Source: Anastrepha obliqua
Lineage: Eukaryota; Arthropoda; Insecta; Diptera; Tephritidae
Assembly: GCF_027943255.1 (NCBI RefSeq)
Contig: NC_072897.1
Coordinates: forward strand, 17,360,044 to 17,424,043
DNA length: 64,000 nt
Direction of reading: 5' to 3'
Shown: positions 10,101 through 20,070 of the stretch, one piece after another
How positions within the stretch are numbered: position 1 is the first letter of the stretch
How the letters are laid out: the number at the start of each line of letters is the position of its first letter
Made by a program: the position numbers and the translations under genes
Notes under the pieces: model-generated
The model's database searches: none
What the model saw: the letters and a program-made list of their open reading frames with translations, nothing else
Told to the model about the DNA's origin: nothing

Positions 10101-10617
10101 CGACATTGCGGGAAACTGTGAGGCGGATGAGCTGGCTAGACAAGGGACATGTGAGATGATTTCCCCGCGGAGGGAGAAAATTGGAATCCCCCTGACTACC
10201 TGCGGTCTGCTCCTGGAAAGATGGGCATCGCGCAAACTCGGCGAGCGCTGGGAAAATGCACAAACGTGCAAAGTCGCGAAATCCTTCTGGCCACGTGTGG
10301 ACCGAAGGCGCTCGGGTGAGCTTCTGAGGCTGACAAAATATCAGCTCTCCAATCTAGTGGGTTCTCTCACAGGACACAATGCGCGAGGAATGCATGCTGT
10401 GAGACTTGGAATCATCTCGAGTCCTTTCTGTGCTGGATGTATGGAGGATGAGGTGGAATCATCTCAGCACCTTCTCCTTAGCTGCCCTGCCCTGGCGGGG
10501 CTAAGATTCAGGCATCTTGGCTCTTACTTCTTTGCCACGCCTGCTGAGATAGCTGGCGCTGACATTAAAAAGCTGATGAGTTTCATCAGCAGCATTAAGC
10601 GGTTGACGCAAACATAG
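7115..10617 (+). pseudogene. LINE A ORF2: endonuclease, RT, RNase H
   Basis: It starts MNILKINLQHSKAASANLLI, overlapping ORF1 by 14 bases in another frame. The endonuclease is recognisable (GTDANSHHTCWG, SFSDHRYIQF), but a deletion and frameshift at about 7220-7290 remove the QEPW segment. A TGA at 8083-8085 interrupts the linker. From 8164 the frame is open for 817 residues: SPGPDGIIPAQ, FIPKAGKSS, SRGTPQGGVLSPFLW, the catalytic YADD (9025-9036), RNase H (FTDGSK at 9781, QAEVAAIKEA, YSDSQAAIRA, WVPGHSDIAGNCEADELARQ) and a knuckle CAGC...H...C. RT and RNase H catalytic residues look intact. Confidence 0.92.
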
Positions 10618-10796
10618 TCATCGTTCATAATCCGCACGCTCCTAACCTTCCCATCACCACCTCTCCCCGCCCTCTCCCTGCACCTCATCGGTCCTTCCCC
10701 TCTCCTCACTTCCTTGACAATGGTATCACAAAGGACGAATCTCTCTTCGTCCAAGTGTGCCCACTCCCTGGGCAACCATACTAACCTAACCTAACC
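10618..10796 (+). other. LINE A 3' UTR and (CCTAA)n tail
   Basis: A pyrimidine-rich 3' UTR follows the ORF2 stop and ends in ACTAACCTAACCTAACC. The three CCTAA units equal the complement of the common insect telomere unit TTAGG, though here they are clearly a LINE tail next to the TSD. Related tails end the LINEs at 16478 and 60010. Confidence 0.8.
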
Positions 10797-10806
10797 TACG
10801 CTCTTA

Positions 10807-11345
10807 TAAAAAATTGTACCTGAGCGATTAAGTTCTGCGGCTCGAACGATCGTCTCCAACATCTGGTTGGGAAGTCACACTACAGCGAGTCACATTGTCT
10901 GAAACCTCGGTTGGTTTCAGACGGCTCGAGAGGTCCTTCCCAATTCTGATGGTGCTGCTGGTATTGAGCAACGTCATCTCGCATAGCCGTATTAGTTTTG
11001 CGGAGATACCAAATTCAGACATCACGGCATATAGGTAACTTCTTTTCCTACTGTCAAATGCAGATTTGAAATCGACGAAAAGATGGTGTGTGTCGATTCT
11101 CCTTTCATGGGTCTTTTCCAAGATTTGGCGTATTGTGAATATTTGGTCGATGGTAGACTTTCCAGGTCTAAAGCCACACTGATAAGGTCCAATCAGTAGG
11201 TTGATGGTGGGCTTCAGTCTTTCACGCAATACGCTCGCTAGAACCTTATAGGCGATATTTAGAAGACTAATCCCGCGAGGATGGACACATATTGCAGGAT
11301 CGTCCTTCTTATGGATTGGGCAGGGCGCACTTAATTTTCAATCAG
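10807..11345 (-). pseudogene. RTE reverse transcriptase, N-terminal half (copy 1)
   Basis: The minus strand reads ESMPADWKLSAPCPIHKKD at the right, then ISLLNIAYKVLASVL, GPYQCGFRPGKSTIDQIF and DFKSAFDS with KLIRLCEMTL. These are RT blocks 1-4 of RTE elements. Downstream, the GVRQG/FADD part is lost in a frameshifted stretch near 10830-10900, so no catalytic centre remains. The left boundary is the TSD of LINE A. Confidence 0.88.
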
Positions 11346-12606
11346 CAGGCATGCTTTCACCCGACCATATTGTGCCATGCTCGCCGCCATGTTTGAATAG
11401 CTCAGCCGGCAGTCCGTCAGCGCCCGTGGCTTTGTTTTCCTCTAGCCGCGTTATCGCTATTCTCACCTCGTCATGGTCGGGTAGCGGAACGACAATTTCA
11501 TCGTCAACGATTGGGGTATCGGGATCTTCACATTCTCTGTGACATGCGCAGCTGTTACTATTTAATAGGTTCGAGAAGTGTTCCCTCCATAATTTAAGAT
11601 TGCTCTGTATGTCAGTGACCAGATCGCAGGAAAATACCCGGTCTTGAAACCTTTTGTAAGCCGCCGAACGTTTTGGTAGAATTTTCTTGCGTTGTTCCTA
11701 TTGGCCAGCATCTCTAGCTCCTCACACTCACATATTTCGGCCTCTCGTCTCTTCTTTCAGATAATACGTCTCCCTTCTTTTTTAGCTCTCTGTAGCGATC
11801 CCACATGTCTCGCGTTGCACCCGATCGCAGTGTGGCTCTATAGGCGGCATCCTTTCTTTCTGCGGCAGCATGACATTCCTCGTAGTACGAACAGCTTTTT
11901 CAGGGTTGCCGGAATCCGATTTCTTCTTTGGCGGGGGTATGTGGAGAACGGGAAATGTGGCTCCATTGTTCGTGCATGCCGGTTTGTTCGGCAGTACTCT
12001 CTGAAGGCAGGAGTAAGAGTCGGGTGGCGAATCTTCTGGCTGTCTGTTGTGATTGCAGCTTTCCAATGTACATTCTTTGCTTAGGTAGATGTACTTTTTT
12101 TGCTGCAGTTTGGTTGCAACAAGGTAATGATCCGAGTGGAAGTTGGGTCCTCGGATCGTACGTACATCTAATACACTAGAAGCGTGTCTTCCATCTATCA
12201 CAACATGATCGATCTGGTTTGCTGTTTTTCGATCAGGAGACAGCTAGGTGGCTTGGTGAATCTTCTTATGCTGGAATTTGGTACTGCAGAGTACCATGTT
12301 TCGTACACCGGCGAAGTCGATCAGCCTCTGTCCGTTACCGGATGTTTCGTTGTGCAGGCTGAATTTTCCGACTGTGGGACCAAAATTCCCTCCTTGCCCA
12401 CCCTGGCGTTGAAGTCGCCGAGCACAATCAGCTTTACTGGAATGCTTCGCCTTTTCACGTTAACTCACTCCCGAACGTGGGCTAATCCCGGACGTTGTGA
12501 GCTGCTTGAACCTTATGCAGAAGAATCGTCCTGGCCACTCCCAAGCGAATGGCGATCAATAACTTTCCTCACTTGCGCTTGCCTTCTACATATGGAGCCA
12601 TCCTCT
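11346..12606 (-). pseudogene. RTE endonuclease and linker, broken (copy 1)
   Basis: On the minus strand VIDGRHASSVLDVRTIRGPN and SDHYLVATKL are the end of the RTE endonuclease. The preceding stretch (12200-12440) gives the GNGERLIDF/ST(K/R)FQ-type blocks in several frames. A linker with RDMWDRYRELK-type residues lies at 11760-11830, and the region of 11400-11480 reads as the pre-RT segment. It is broken by many stops. The right end, upstream of the endonuclease, is 5' UTR that matches RTE copy 2 around 38590-38680. Confidence 0.75.
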
Positions 12607-13033
12607 AGCCCAAGGCAGCTAACGCTGCAAAAAACAATGCTAGGCTGGAATAATTTTTAAAAGTACGCTACATTTCATAGCTCCAATGCGCAGTAAGTAT
12701 CACATTATGTCAACTTGAAGAAATCGAAAATTTTGGGAATCGGAAGAAATACCTGCACAAGTAAATTCCACACGGTTGATTCCAGAGCAGGCTAAATGTG
12801 AGGAATTTTTTTTCGAAAACTACACAGGTTTTACCATGTGGAAAGTTTCAAGTCAAACTGCCTTTGAAAACCGACCGTAAGTTACTCGATCATTAGTATG
12901 AAACCGCAACTCGGCGGTTTCAGGCGCTGGAGAGAAGGACGCTGTCGCACATCGACACAAGTTGCACCTTGATGGTCGGATCGATCGTTCAAGAGAAGCT
13001 TTTTTCGACATTCCTTGGCTTCGGATTGCTATA
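12607..13033 (+). pseudogene. BEL/Pao protease-RT linker and RT start
   Basis: BEL resumes at the right RTE duplication: SPRQLTLQKTMLGW then a GKYA-type block. A frame-shifted series follows: LEEIEKFWEIEEIP, CEEFFFENYTGF, KLPLKTDRKLL, then a FxALERRTL block. These match the segment before the RT in BEL/Pao Pol. Around 12960-13030 (SIVQEKLFSTFLGFG) similarity weakens. The frame is cut at 13034 by a MITE. Confidence 0.75.
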
Positions 13034-13300
13034 TCGTCCCCTTAGTATTAAAATAGCCTATAAATTTTTTGATGTTTTGAGAAAATGAATTTCAAACTTT
13101 TTGTCGAAAGTAGCTCTCACTTAAATCTCGTTATGTCTGTAAATATTTATTATTTTTTGACTGACGTTTTGACCCACTTTGTGGAACTAGAATTTGACAA
13201 AATTTTGACCACATGTAAAATCGACGATGGAGAATCCAAAAATTCAATAAAAAAATAATAGCCTATGAGCACATAGGCTATTGTTATACTAAGGGGACGA
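13034..13300. mobile_element. 267-bp MITE with TA target duplication
   Basis: Terminal inverted repeats start TCGTCCCCTTAGTAT and run for about 26 bp (left AAAATAGCCTAT, right the reverse complement of ATAGGCTATTGT). TA flanks both ends (13032-13033 and 13301-13302). The inside is A+T rich and non-coding. TIR plus TA target fits a Tc1/mariner-type MITE. It splits the BEL reverse transcriptase; the reading resumes at 13303 with YAMTADITKMYRKI. Confidence 0.9.
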
Positions 13301-14330
13301 TATATGCCATGACTGCCGATATCACGAAGATGTATCGCAAAATCTTGGTGCGCGAAGACGACAGGAACTTCCAGCTTATAGTATGGAGACAGGCAGCTGA
13401 AAAGAGGACATTTTTCACTTCACTCTGGAAAATAATTTTGGTGAACTGTGTGTAACTATACGTTACATTTTATAGGTTTCCGGTCGCTTCTGTGACACCC
13501 CTTAATTTATTAGTCATGCTAGTTGCCAAAGCTAAAATCTTATTACAAGAGCCTTGGATACAAAAGCTAGATTGGGATGAGTCAGTTTCATTGGGCTCGA
13601 CACTAGCTGCTAAAAATATACAGCCAATTTGCTGCAGATGCAGGTACAGAGTCGAGTGCCGGCTGCCAAATTCATGGCTTTTCTGATGCTTCAATAAGAG
13701 CGAAGGGCTGCTGCGTATATATGCGTAGCCAATCCGCCAGTGGTACGAAATGCACGCTGCTTACTTCAAAGTCTAGAGTGGCTCCACTGAAGATTAAATA
13801 GCTTCCGCGTTTAGAGCTCCCGGCAGACCATCTTCTTGCCAAATTATGGTCAAGAATTTCGGGAATGTGGATTCGACCAATAGAACAAACAATTTCTGGA
13901 CAGACTCCGAAATAGTTTTGCATTGGATTTAAACGCATCCATCGACATTGTAAACTTTCGTTGCAAATCGAGTGGACCCAGAAAGTGTCGCGGCGTCATG
14001 TGCCTACAAAATAAAAACGAATTAAGTGTCTTGGAGTTGTAACGCGGACGAATTGGATAATTCAATATGGTTTATTACACGCGCCAATCCCCTACGATGC
14101 TAAATTTCCTTCGATGTTAAGCAAACATTCGCACTTTGTGAAGGCATATATCCGGTTCCTACATTTTCGTTACCACCATGCTGGTCCGAAGACATTGGTA
14201 GCGCTTCTGCCAGGAAATATATGGCAGTTAAATTCTCGAGAAGCCCGTTTACGACGCCGACGAAGGATTCACCTTTGCCTTCATATCTCCGAGGGCACCC
14301 CACTATCTCCGAGGGCGCCCCACTTCGGCG
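13301..14330 (+). pseudogene. BEL/Pao RT end, RNase H and integrase start
   Basis: TADITKMYRKILVREDDRNF is the RT block that carries the first catalytic aspartate in BEL/Pao. The frame then jumps, with most of the RT palm missing, to RFPVASVTPLNLLVMLVAKA and LDWDESVSLG. An RNase H-like piece (HGFSDASIRAKGCCVYMRSQ in a second frame, then LPRLELPADHLLAK) follows. Around 14110-14225, SKHSHFVKAYIRFLHFRYHH and GPKTLVALLPGNIW belong to the integrase zinc-binding domain (HHCC). It is cut at 14330 by the R1-like LINE. Confidence 0.82.
14318..14330. repeat. Left TSD (CCCCACTTCGGCG) of LINE F
   Basis: The 13-bp CCCCACTTCGGCG is repeated exactly at 22605-22617. It is also the BEL integrase codon stretch (PHFGG), so the insertion hit coding sequence. 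Confidence 0.92.
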
Positions 14331-14909
14331 CATAGGGCTGAGCTTAGGCTACTGTGGGGGTCAGGAAGGTGGTGGATAGCTGAACGGCCTATATATATGT
14401 AGGTTAGCTGCGAATACTTAATAAGCAGTCCCCGACCAAAAGCGGCAGAAATGGAGGGCATAGTTGAAAAGGCTATTCTGCTCAGTGAAATCTCTGTGAC
14501 GGTGCGAGCCGATACCGCCCAGAAATAAACGTCGCCCAGAAATAAAATCCTAAAGCGTCTGACTCAAATTGAGCGGCTTCTTAGGCAGCGTCTGCCTCTA
14601 TGTTAGGAGCGGCTGAATGAGCACCTGTCAGTAGGTCTAAATGATATGGGTAGGATCCCTGAATAATAAAACAGGGATGGAAGTAGAAAAGATGCTAAAG
14701 TTACGGTGCAGGGTGTAAAAAGCCCAGTCCGGCGGTTTTGAGAAGTGAGCAAGCAGGCTCCCGGCCGTCGATATCCAACGACTGCAATGATACGATTTTA
14801 GTGCACTTGGCTAACGTATCAGATAATACTACAATAAAATAGATAGCCCAGCTATAAATCCCTTTCAACGGGCATCAAAGCTGGCACAACCCCAAAAAAG
14901 ACGTCACCT
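14331..14909 (+). other. 5' UTR of LINE F
   Basis: No ORF of note lies between the TSD and the ORF1 start at 14910. The stretch is GC-moderate and reads through fragments such as the KRL.QIERLLRQRLPLC series without a long frame. It probably holds the internal promoter, which I cannot delimit. Confidence 0.5.
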
Positions 14910-16080
14910 ATGGTGCGTGATATAAGATCAAGGTCATTTCCACCCGCCTTAAGCGAAAGAAGACCTGCAGAGACACCAGTCCAAGCTGAACGGGACTACC
15001 TTGCTAAACTAGGAGAGAGCATTAACAAACTCTCTGAATTGATGCGACATCCTCAGCGCTCGATAAATAATAGCATGCGGGACCTTCTTAGCTCTATTAC
15101 GAAGCTGCATGCATGTGCTAAAGTGGAAAACGCAGAGCTAAGGAAGAAAGCTAGCCAGAATCTGAGAGAGTGGAAACTCCAAGAGACGAGAACTGGGTGA
15201 AAGTCAAGTACAAGATGCGAAAGAGCAAAGACAAAAGCAAGAAGAAGATGAGTCCCACTCCGAGACCTGATGCCATAGTTATCACAAAAACTGGCAACAT
15301 GTCATATAGCGACATATTGAGGGCGGTCAAAAAAGATGATGGTCTCCAGCAGCTTAGTGAAAACGTGTCACGAATTAGAAAGACAGCCAGAGGTGAGATA
15401 CTGCTGCAACTTATAAGAGCACAGACAGGGCGTGCCCGAGAATACAAAGAAGGAATTGCTAAGTTACTGGGGGATCAGGCGGAAATAAAAGCGCTAACAC
15501 ACGAGCAGTCACTAGAAATACGGGACCTAGACGAAATAACCACGAAGGATGATATAGTCGATGTCATCCGCTCACAAGTCAAGGAACTCAGTAACTTTTG
15601 CGAAAGCTCAATAAAAATTTAAGACCGTCATATGCAGGTACCCAAACAGCCGCTATACGCCTTCCAGCGCTAGAAGCAGGATACTTACTGAACGCAGAAA
15701 AAATCAAGGTTGGATGGGTTGTCTGCAGAATTCGTGAAAAACTGAACCTTACGAAGTGTTATAGATGCCTAGAATATGGGCATACTGCAACTAAATGTAC
15801 AAATTCTGAAGACAGGAGTGGGTGCTGCATGAAATGTGGTGGGAAAGGTCATTTCGCAAAAAAGTGTGAAATGGAACCTTTTTGTATTGTGTGCAATAAA
15901 GCCGGAAGGTCTAACTTCAAAAACCAAATGGGTAGCAAAAACTCCCAATTTACCAGACAGAATGTAAAACAAAAAGAAAATGCGAGTGATCCAAATAAAT
16001 TTAAATCACTCCAGGAAAGCGCAAGATCTTCTAACGCAAACAATACACGAACAGCGCGCAGACGTGGCGGTAATATGTGA
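14910..16080 (+). pseudogene. R1-like LINE F ORF1 (gag-like), two frameshifts
   Basis: Starts MVRDIRSRSFPPALSERRPA; a coiled, charged N-terminal region (LAKLGESINKLSELM) runs to 15200. The frame shifts to a basic stretch (KYKMRKSKDKSKKK) and a central gag-like domain (GNMSYSDILRAVK, GRAREYKEGIAKLLG). A second shift near 15600 leads to YAGTQTAAIRLPALEA and the knuckles CYRCLEYGHTATKC, CMKCGGKGHFAKKC and a partial CIVC. The protein binds RNA and forms the particle. The 3' end overlaps ORF2 by 101 bp. Confidence 0.88.
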
Positions 16081-16477
16081 ACAATACAATAAGCCAGACG
16101 CTGGAATGTGCGTTTCGGATGCAACAAGGAAGGCAGCCATATGGGTCCTAGGAGATAAGACTATCCAAGAGGGGCAACTTGCAGACAAAACCAGCTATAC
16201 TAGAGCAAAAATGTCTGGTGTACATATATATAGCTGTTATATACCGCTGAGCCTAACTCAAGCAGCATTTGAAAAGATTCTTGACGAACTGGTCAGAGAA
16301 GCCCTGACAACAACGCCAAACTAGCTGGAGACTTCAATGCATGGGCCTTAGAATGGAGAAGTAAGTGTTCAAACCAACGAGGGAAAGCACTTCTGAAAGC
16401 CTTCTCCTTACTTGACGTTGTGTTATTAAATACTGGAAGAAAAAACACTTTTGAGAAGAATGGTCGTGGCTCCGTTA
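15980..16477 (+). pseudogene. LINE F ORF2, endonuclease N-terminal half
   Basis: MRVIQINLNHSRKAQDLLTQ opens the R1-type endonuclease, followed by EQRADVAVICEQY, the catalytic glutamate block, and VHIYSCYIPLSL. After a frame break at 16322, LAGDFNAWALEW (metal-binding D and N) and LLDVVLLNTGRKNTF follow. The reading stops at 16477 at the LINE E insertion and continues at 18750 with VIDLTF-type residues. This domain nicks the target DNA. Confidence 0.88.
16464..16477. repeat. Left TSD (TCGTGGCTCCGTTA) of LINE E
   Basis: The 14-bp TCGTGGCTCCGTTA is repeated exactly at 18736-18749. It lies within the endonuclease coding sequence of LINE F. Confidence 0.93.
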
Positions 16478-16569
16478 GGTTTGGTTAGGTTTGGCAGCCG
16501 GATCGCACATAGAGACAACGATGCCACTTAGACCACGAAATGGGTCCGTTGGGAACCGCGGGGGCTGAG

Positions 16570-17310
16570 CTACATTTCCCTCTCCATATTAAACCATCCT
16601 GAGCTTTTGACAAAGCGTAAAAGGTTGTTGATACCTAAAATGTATAGATTATCTATATTCGTTAAGAAGTAGGATTTTAAAAATCGGTTCCTGCTTCTGG
16701 CTAGAGCTGGGCATGTGCAAAAAAGGTGTTGAATTGTTTCCAACTCCTCCTCATTTCTGCAGCTACGACAGAAATCATGCGTGTAAACGCCTAATCTCTT
16801 TGCATGATTTCCTATGAGACAATGTCCTGTGAGGGCCCCTACTAATGTCCTGATTTGAAGTCTATTCAGCTTTATAATACTCTTGGACAGACGTAAATTT
16901 AGCCTTGGCCATGTTTGCCTAGCAATTTCACAGGTGTTAACGCTAATCCATCTTGGATTTGTAGACCTGATTAATGCGTCCTTAATGAGAAGCTTACAAG
17001 TTGCGAGAGGTATCTCCATAAAATTACTTATGTCTGGCAAACAGGTACCTTCTCTTGCAAGTTGGTCTGCCCTACAGTTCCCTGGTATATCTCTGTGGCC
17101 TGGAACCCAGCACAAGATTATACGATATTGTTTGGCCATCTCATTTAGAGATTGGCGACAACGTAAGACACCCCTTGATGTTGTTTGGAATGCATCCAGG
17201 GCTCGTAGGGCAGCTTGGCTGTCTGATAGAATGCAGATATCCGTTGATGATATTCTGTTTATCTTTAGCCATTTTAAGGCTTCATGAATAGCGTTTATTT
17301 CCCCTTGAAA
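16570..17310 (-). pseudogene. LINE E RNase H and C-terminal knuckle
   Basis: The minus strand gives YRIILCWVPGHRDIPGNCRA with DQLAREGT, the last RNase H motif, after an ILSDSQAALRALDA block in a shifted frame near 17200-17260. Downstream, LVGALTGHCLIGNHAKRLGV and CRSCRNEEELETIQHLFCTC form the C-terminal zinc-knuckle-like region. A frameshift near 17310 separates it from the RT part. The protein stops at 16570-16572 close to the tail, leaving a 3' UTR of about 90 bp. Confidence 0.9.
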
Positions 17311-17316
17311 AACACT

Positions 17317-18735
17317 TCAGTGATCCGGTAGTTTAAAGGATTCACTAATAGAAAGCTCTTCGCAAAATAACCCTGATCCTGCACCGGTGTCCATTTTAGA
17401 CCCATCCGTGTAGATCTTAACGGGTGTGTTGGGTGTGTGATCTTCTTCAAACCATTCCAGTCTAGAAGGGATTTTCATTAGGAAATTCCTTTCGAAGCAG
17501 AGAATGGGAGGGTGATAATCACAGTCACTGGGTATATCCGTGTAGGAGTCTAAGGTGGTTGAATGTCCCTGTGTGACAGTCTTCCATTGTGAGCTCGCTT
17601 TGAGCCTTACAGCGGAGCAGGCCGCTAAGTATTTGCAGAAGAGATCTAGGGGTGGCAGATGTAGTATGATATCCAAAGCCATGGATGGCGTGGTTTTCAT
17701 GATGCCACATATTGCTAATTCCGCTGATATCTGCACCTTATTCAATAAATTAGAATAGGTTTTTTTCTGCATAGCACACCACCAGACAACATTTCCATAT
17801 AGAAGAATGGGTCTGACGACAGCAGTGTTAAGCCAATGAGCAACCTTAGGTTTAATTCCCCAGGTCTTACCTAAAGCTCTCTTACAGGCATAAAAAGCTA
17901 GGTTCGCTTTCCTGACTCTTTCTAAGATGTTTGACTTCCATGTCAGTTTCCTACCTATGATTAGTCCCAAGTACTTGGTTTCTTCCGAAATCACAAGAGC
18001 TTCCTCTTTGAGCATAATTGGACTTAGCTGAGGGATTTTGTGTTTCCTAGTGAACAATATAAGTTGTGTTTTGTCTGGGTTGACTCCTAGACCACACTTT
18101 CCTGCCCACCTAGAAAGTATGTCTAGAGCATTTTGTATTAGGTCTCTTAATGTAGATACAAATTTACCAGAGACAGCAATGACAACATCATCGGCGTAAG
18201 CTATCACCTTACAGCCCACCGATTCCAGTATTAACAGAAGTTTATTTAAAACTGCGTTCCATAGAAACGGTGAGAGGACTCCGCTTTGCGGTGTACCTCT
18301 ACTTACCAATATCCTGAGCACCGATTCTCCTAGTTCCGCTTCAATGATTCTGCTATTTAGCATTTTGCCAATGAAGCCTACCAAGCCCGGTTCTATCCCA
18401 AGATCAGTGAGTGCTGCAGTAATTGCCCCCCCTTCAACATTGTTAAAGGCCCCTTCAATATCAAGGAAAGCGGCTAAAGTAAATTCCGGTTTGTGCAGTG
18501 AACTCTCTGCCGTGTAAATAAGGTTATGTAGAGCTGTCTCTACCGATTTTGACTTGTCTCCACTTAAGAGGTATATGACCGTAAAGAAAGCAACCTTTGA
18601 ATATTGCTAGCAGCCAGTGTGTTAGATATCCGGTGGTCTTTTGCAGTTCCACTGGGTAAATACCATCTGGACCCGGTGATTTAAAGGGTTTGAAACTTTC
18701 AATCGCCCATAAGAGCCGATCCTCAGATATAGCAT
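17317..18735 (-). pseudogene. LINE E reverse transcriptase
   Basis: A 355-residue frame (18384-17317) contains SRGTPQSGVLSPFLWNAVLN, IAYADDVVIAVSGKF with the catalytic YADD, FTRKHKIPQLS, TKYLGLIIGRKLTWK, and at its end IYTDGSKMDTGAGSGLF, the start of RNase H. Residues before 18384 lie in other frames: AAFLDIEGAFNNV and, nearest the 5' end, FKPFKSPGPDG (about 18660-18700). Frameshifts and an internal deletion make it non-functional. Confidence 0.9.
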
Positions 18736-18749
18736 CGTGGCTCCGTTAT

Positions 18750-20070
18750 TGGCATAGCTTTTATAAGCAGATCTTAAGCTTTAAGGGCGAAATGGCAGAT
18801 TTGCGACATTTATACCCACAGCGACCACTTGGCCATAATGATCGAAATAATGCATCCGAAACAAAGTAAAGGAAAGAACAAGCCTGCTAAAAAAGCCCAG
18901 ACAAAAGGGTGGAAGATCGAAGAGATTTTTAAGCTTATGCTAAACACTCATCTAACTAACATAAATGACGCAAATGAGCAAGCGCAACTACTGGTAACAC
19001 GCCTGACCAAAGCCTGTGATGCTGCAATTATCAGGAAAAAACACACTTACATACGGAAATCGGCATACTGGTGGAACAGCGATATAGCTGAACTCAGAGG
19101 CGCGTGCCACAAAGCTAGACGTCAATACCAAAGAAGCAGAGGAATGAGTGAAAAAGAAAGGCTGCAGGAAATCTTCAAAATGAAACGCAAGGACCTCGAA
19201 AATGCGATTAAAAAAAGCAAGGCTTCCTGGTTCGAAGAACTTTGTGCCAAAGCTGATGAAAATCCGTGGGGAAGAGCGTATAAGTTGGTGATGTCTAAGA
19301 TTAGTGGTTGCAAAGCAAAAGTGCCCACTTGTCCTATTATCTTAAAAAAGGTTGTGCAAACCCTTTTTCCAAGAGAAGAAGATGAGATGCATCTTTTATT
19401 AGAGATATACCTACTATAACACTAAAGCTCCAGGACTAGACGGAATACCAAACGGAGCTCTTAAACTCGCGCTGAAAGAAGATGCCAAACCCTTCACGGA
19501 GACATATCAAAAGTGTTTTCGAGATGGTGTCTTCCCAAAAATTTGGAAACAGCAACGACTTGTCCTTTTGCCGCCGGGTCAACCAAGCTCGTATCGACCC
19601 CCCTGTATGATTGATACGTGGGCAAAATTTTAGAACGGCTTATTGCTGATCGTTTGGAGCAGCACGTTACTGAAAAAGAAGGCTTGTAGGACAACCAATA
19701 TTGTTTCCGCAGGGGGCGTTCGACAATTGATGCAATAAAAAAACTTTCATCAATAGCGGAAAATGCCATTAAAGGAACAAGATGGATGCATGGTACTAAA
19801 GAGTACTGCGCCGTCATAACATTAGACGTAAAAAATGCTTTTAATTCTGCATGCTGGCCCCACATTATGCAAGCTTTAGGGAACCTGGACACACCACCAT
19901 ATATATTGCGTTTGATAAAAAGCTACCTGTCAGATAGAATACTACTCTATGACACAGACGAAGGAGTTAAGCAATATAGAGTAACTGGGGGAGTACCGCA
20001 AGGCTCTGTGCTGGGCCCTCTATTGTGGAATGTGCTCTACGATGGAATCCTCCGCATCCCTATACCAAAA
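18750..20070 (+). pseudogene. LINE F ORF2, endonuclease end and RT
   Basis: After the right duplication the endonuclease end (YTHSDHLAI in one frame) appears. An open stretch at 18829-19419 follows with SAYWWNSDIAELRGACHKAR, the conserved linker of R1-type ORF2. RT blocks are APGLDGIPNGALK, WGKILERLIADRLE, FRRGRSTIDAIKK, VITLDVKNAFNSACW and VTGGVPQGSVLGPLLWN. A stop (TAG near 19688) and frameshifts near 19400 and 19590 break it. It is interrupted at about 20070 by LINE G, just before YADD. Confidence 0.88.

Larger units (their letters stand above)
6327..10796 (+). mobile_element. Full-length LINE A with RNase H (R1/LOA/I group)
   Basis: A 4470-bp non-LTR retrotransposon with a short 5' UTR, two ORFs, a 3' UTR of about 150 bp and a tail of CCTAA units (10782-10796). 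It is bounded by the 10-bp TSD TACGCTCTTA. It encodes a DUF4780-like ORF1 and an ORF2 with apurinic-type endonuclease, reverse transcriptase, RNase H and a C-terminal CCHC-like knuckle. The GC content and long open stretches suggest that it is one of the younger insertions. The clade is not resolved by eye; RNase H points to the R1, LOA and I assemblage. Confidence 0.9.
5626..12606 (-). mobile_element. RTE-clade LINE copy 1, inserted in BEL, itself interrupted
   Basis: The minus strand carries an RTE-type LINE with tail at 5626 (CCAATTAAGAAGAAGAAG on the minus strand) and endonuclease at the far right. It is flanked by AGCCCAAGGCARCT (5612-5625 and 12607-12620). A complete LINE of another clade sits inside it at 6327-10796. 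Net length is about 2.5 kb, so it is 5'-truncated or internally deleted. The family is the one whose remnants are often annotated as craniofacial development protein 2-like. A second copy at about 38585-44360 shares the tail and protein blocks. Confidence 0.88.
16478..18735 (-). mobile_element. LINE E (RNase H group), 5'-truncated, inside LINE F
   Basis: A 2258-bp minus-strand LINE of the same broad group as LINE A. Its 3' tail at 16478-16496 reads CCAAACCTAACCAAACC on the minus strand. It begins inside the RT domain, so it is 5'-truncated. An internal deletion near 18590 joins an FKGCFLYGHIPLKW block directly to KSVETALHN-type residues, missing the FIPKAG to YCKGK segment. The TSD is 14 bp. 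Confidence 0.93.

Noticed and set aside
8164..10617. Many long open frames on the opposite strand or in shifted frames of the LINEs (for example 6463-6894 minus, 7770-8297 minus, 60942-61493 plus)
   Set aside because: They are antisense or out-of-frame readings of well-supported LINE coding sequence and have no domain of their own.
10781..10806. Telomere repeat (TTAGG)n
   Set aside because: Only about three units, directly at the 3' end of LINE A and followed by its TSD; it is a LINE tail, not a telomere array.
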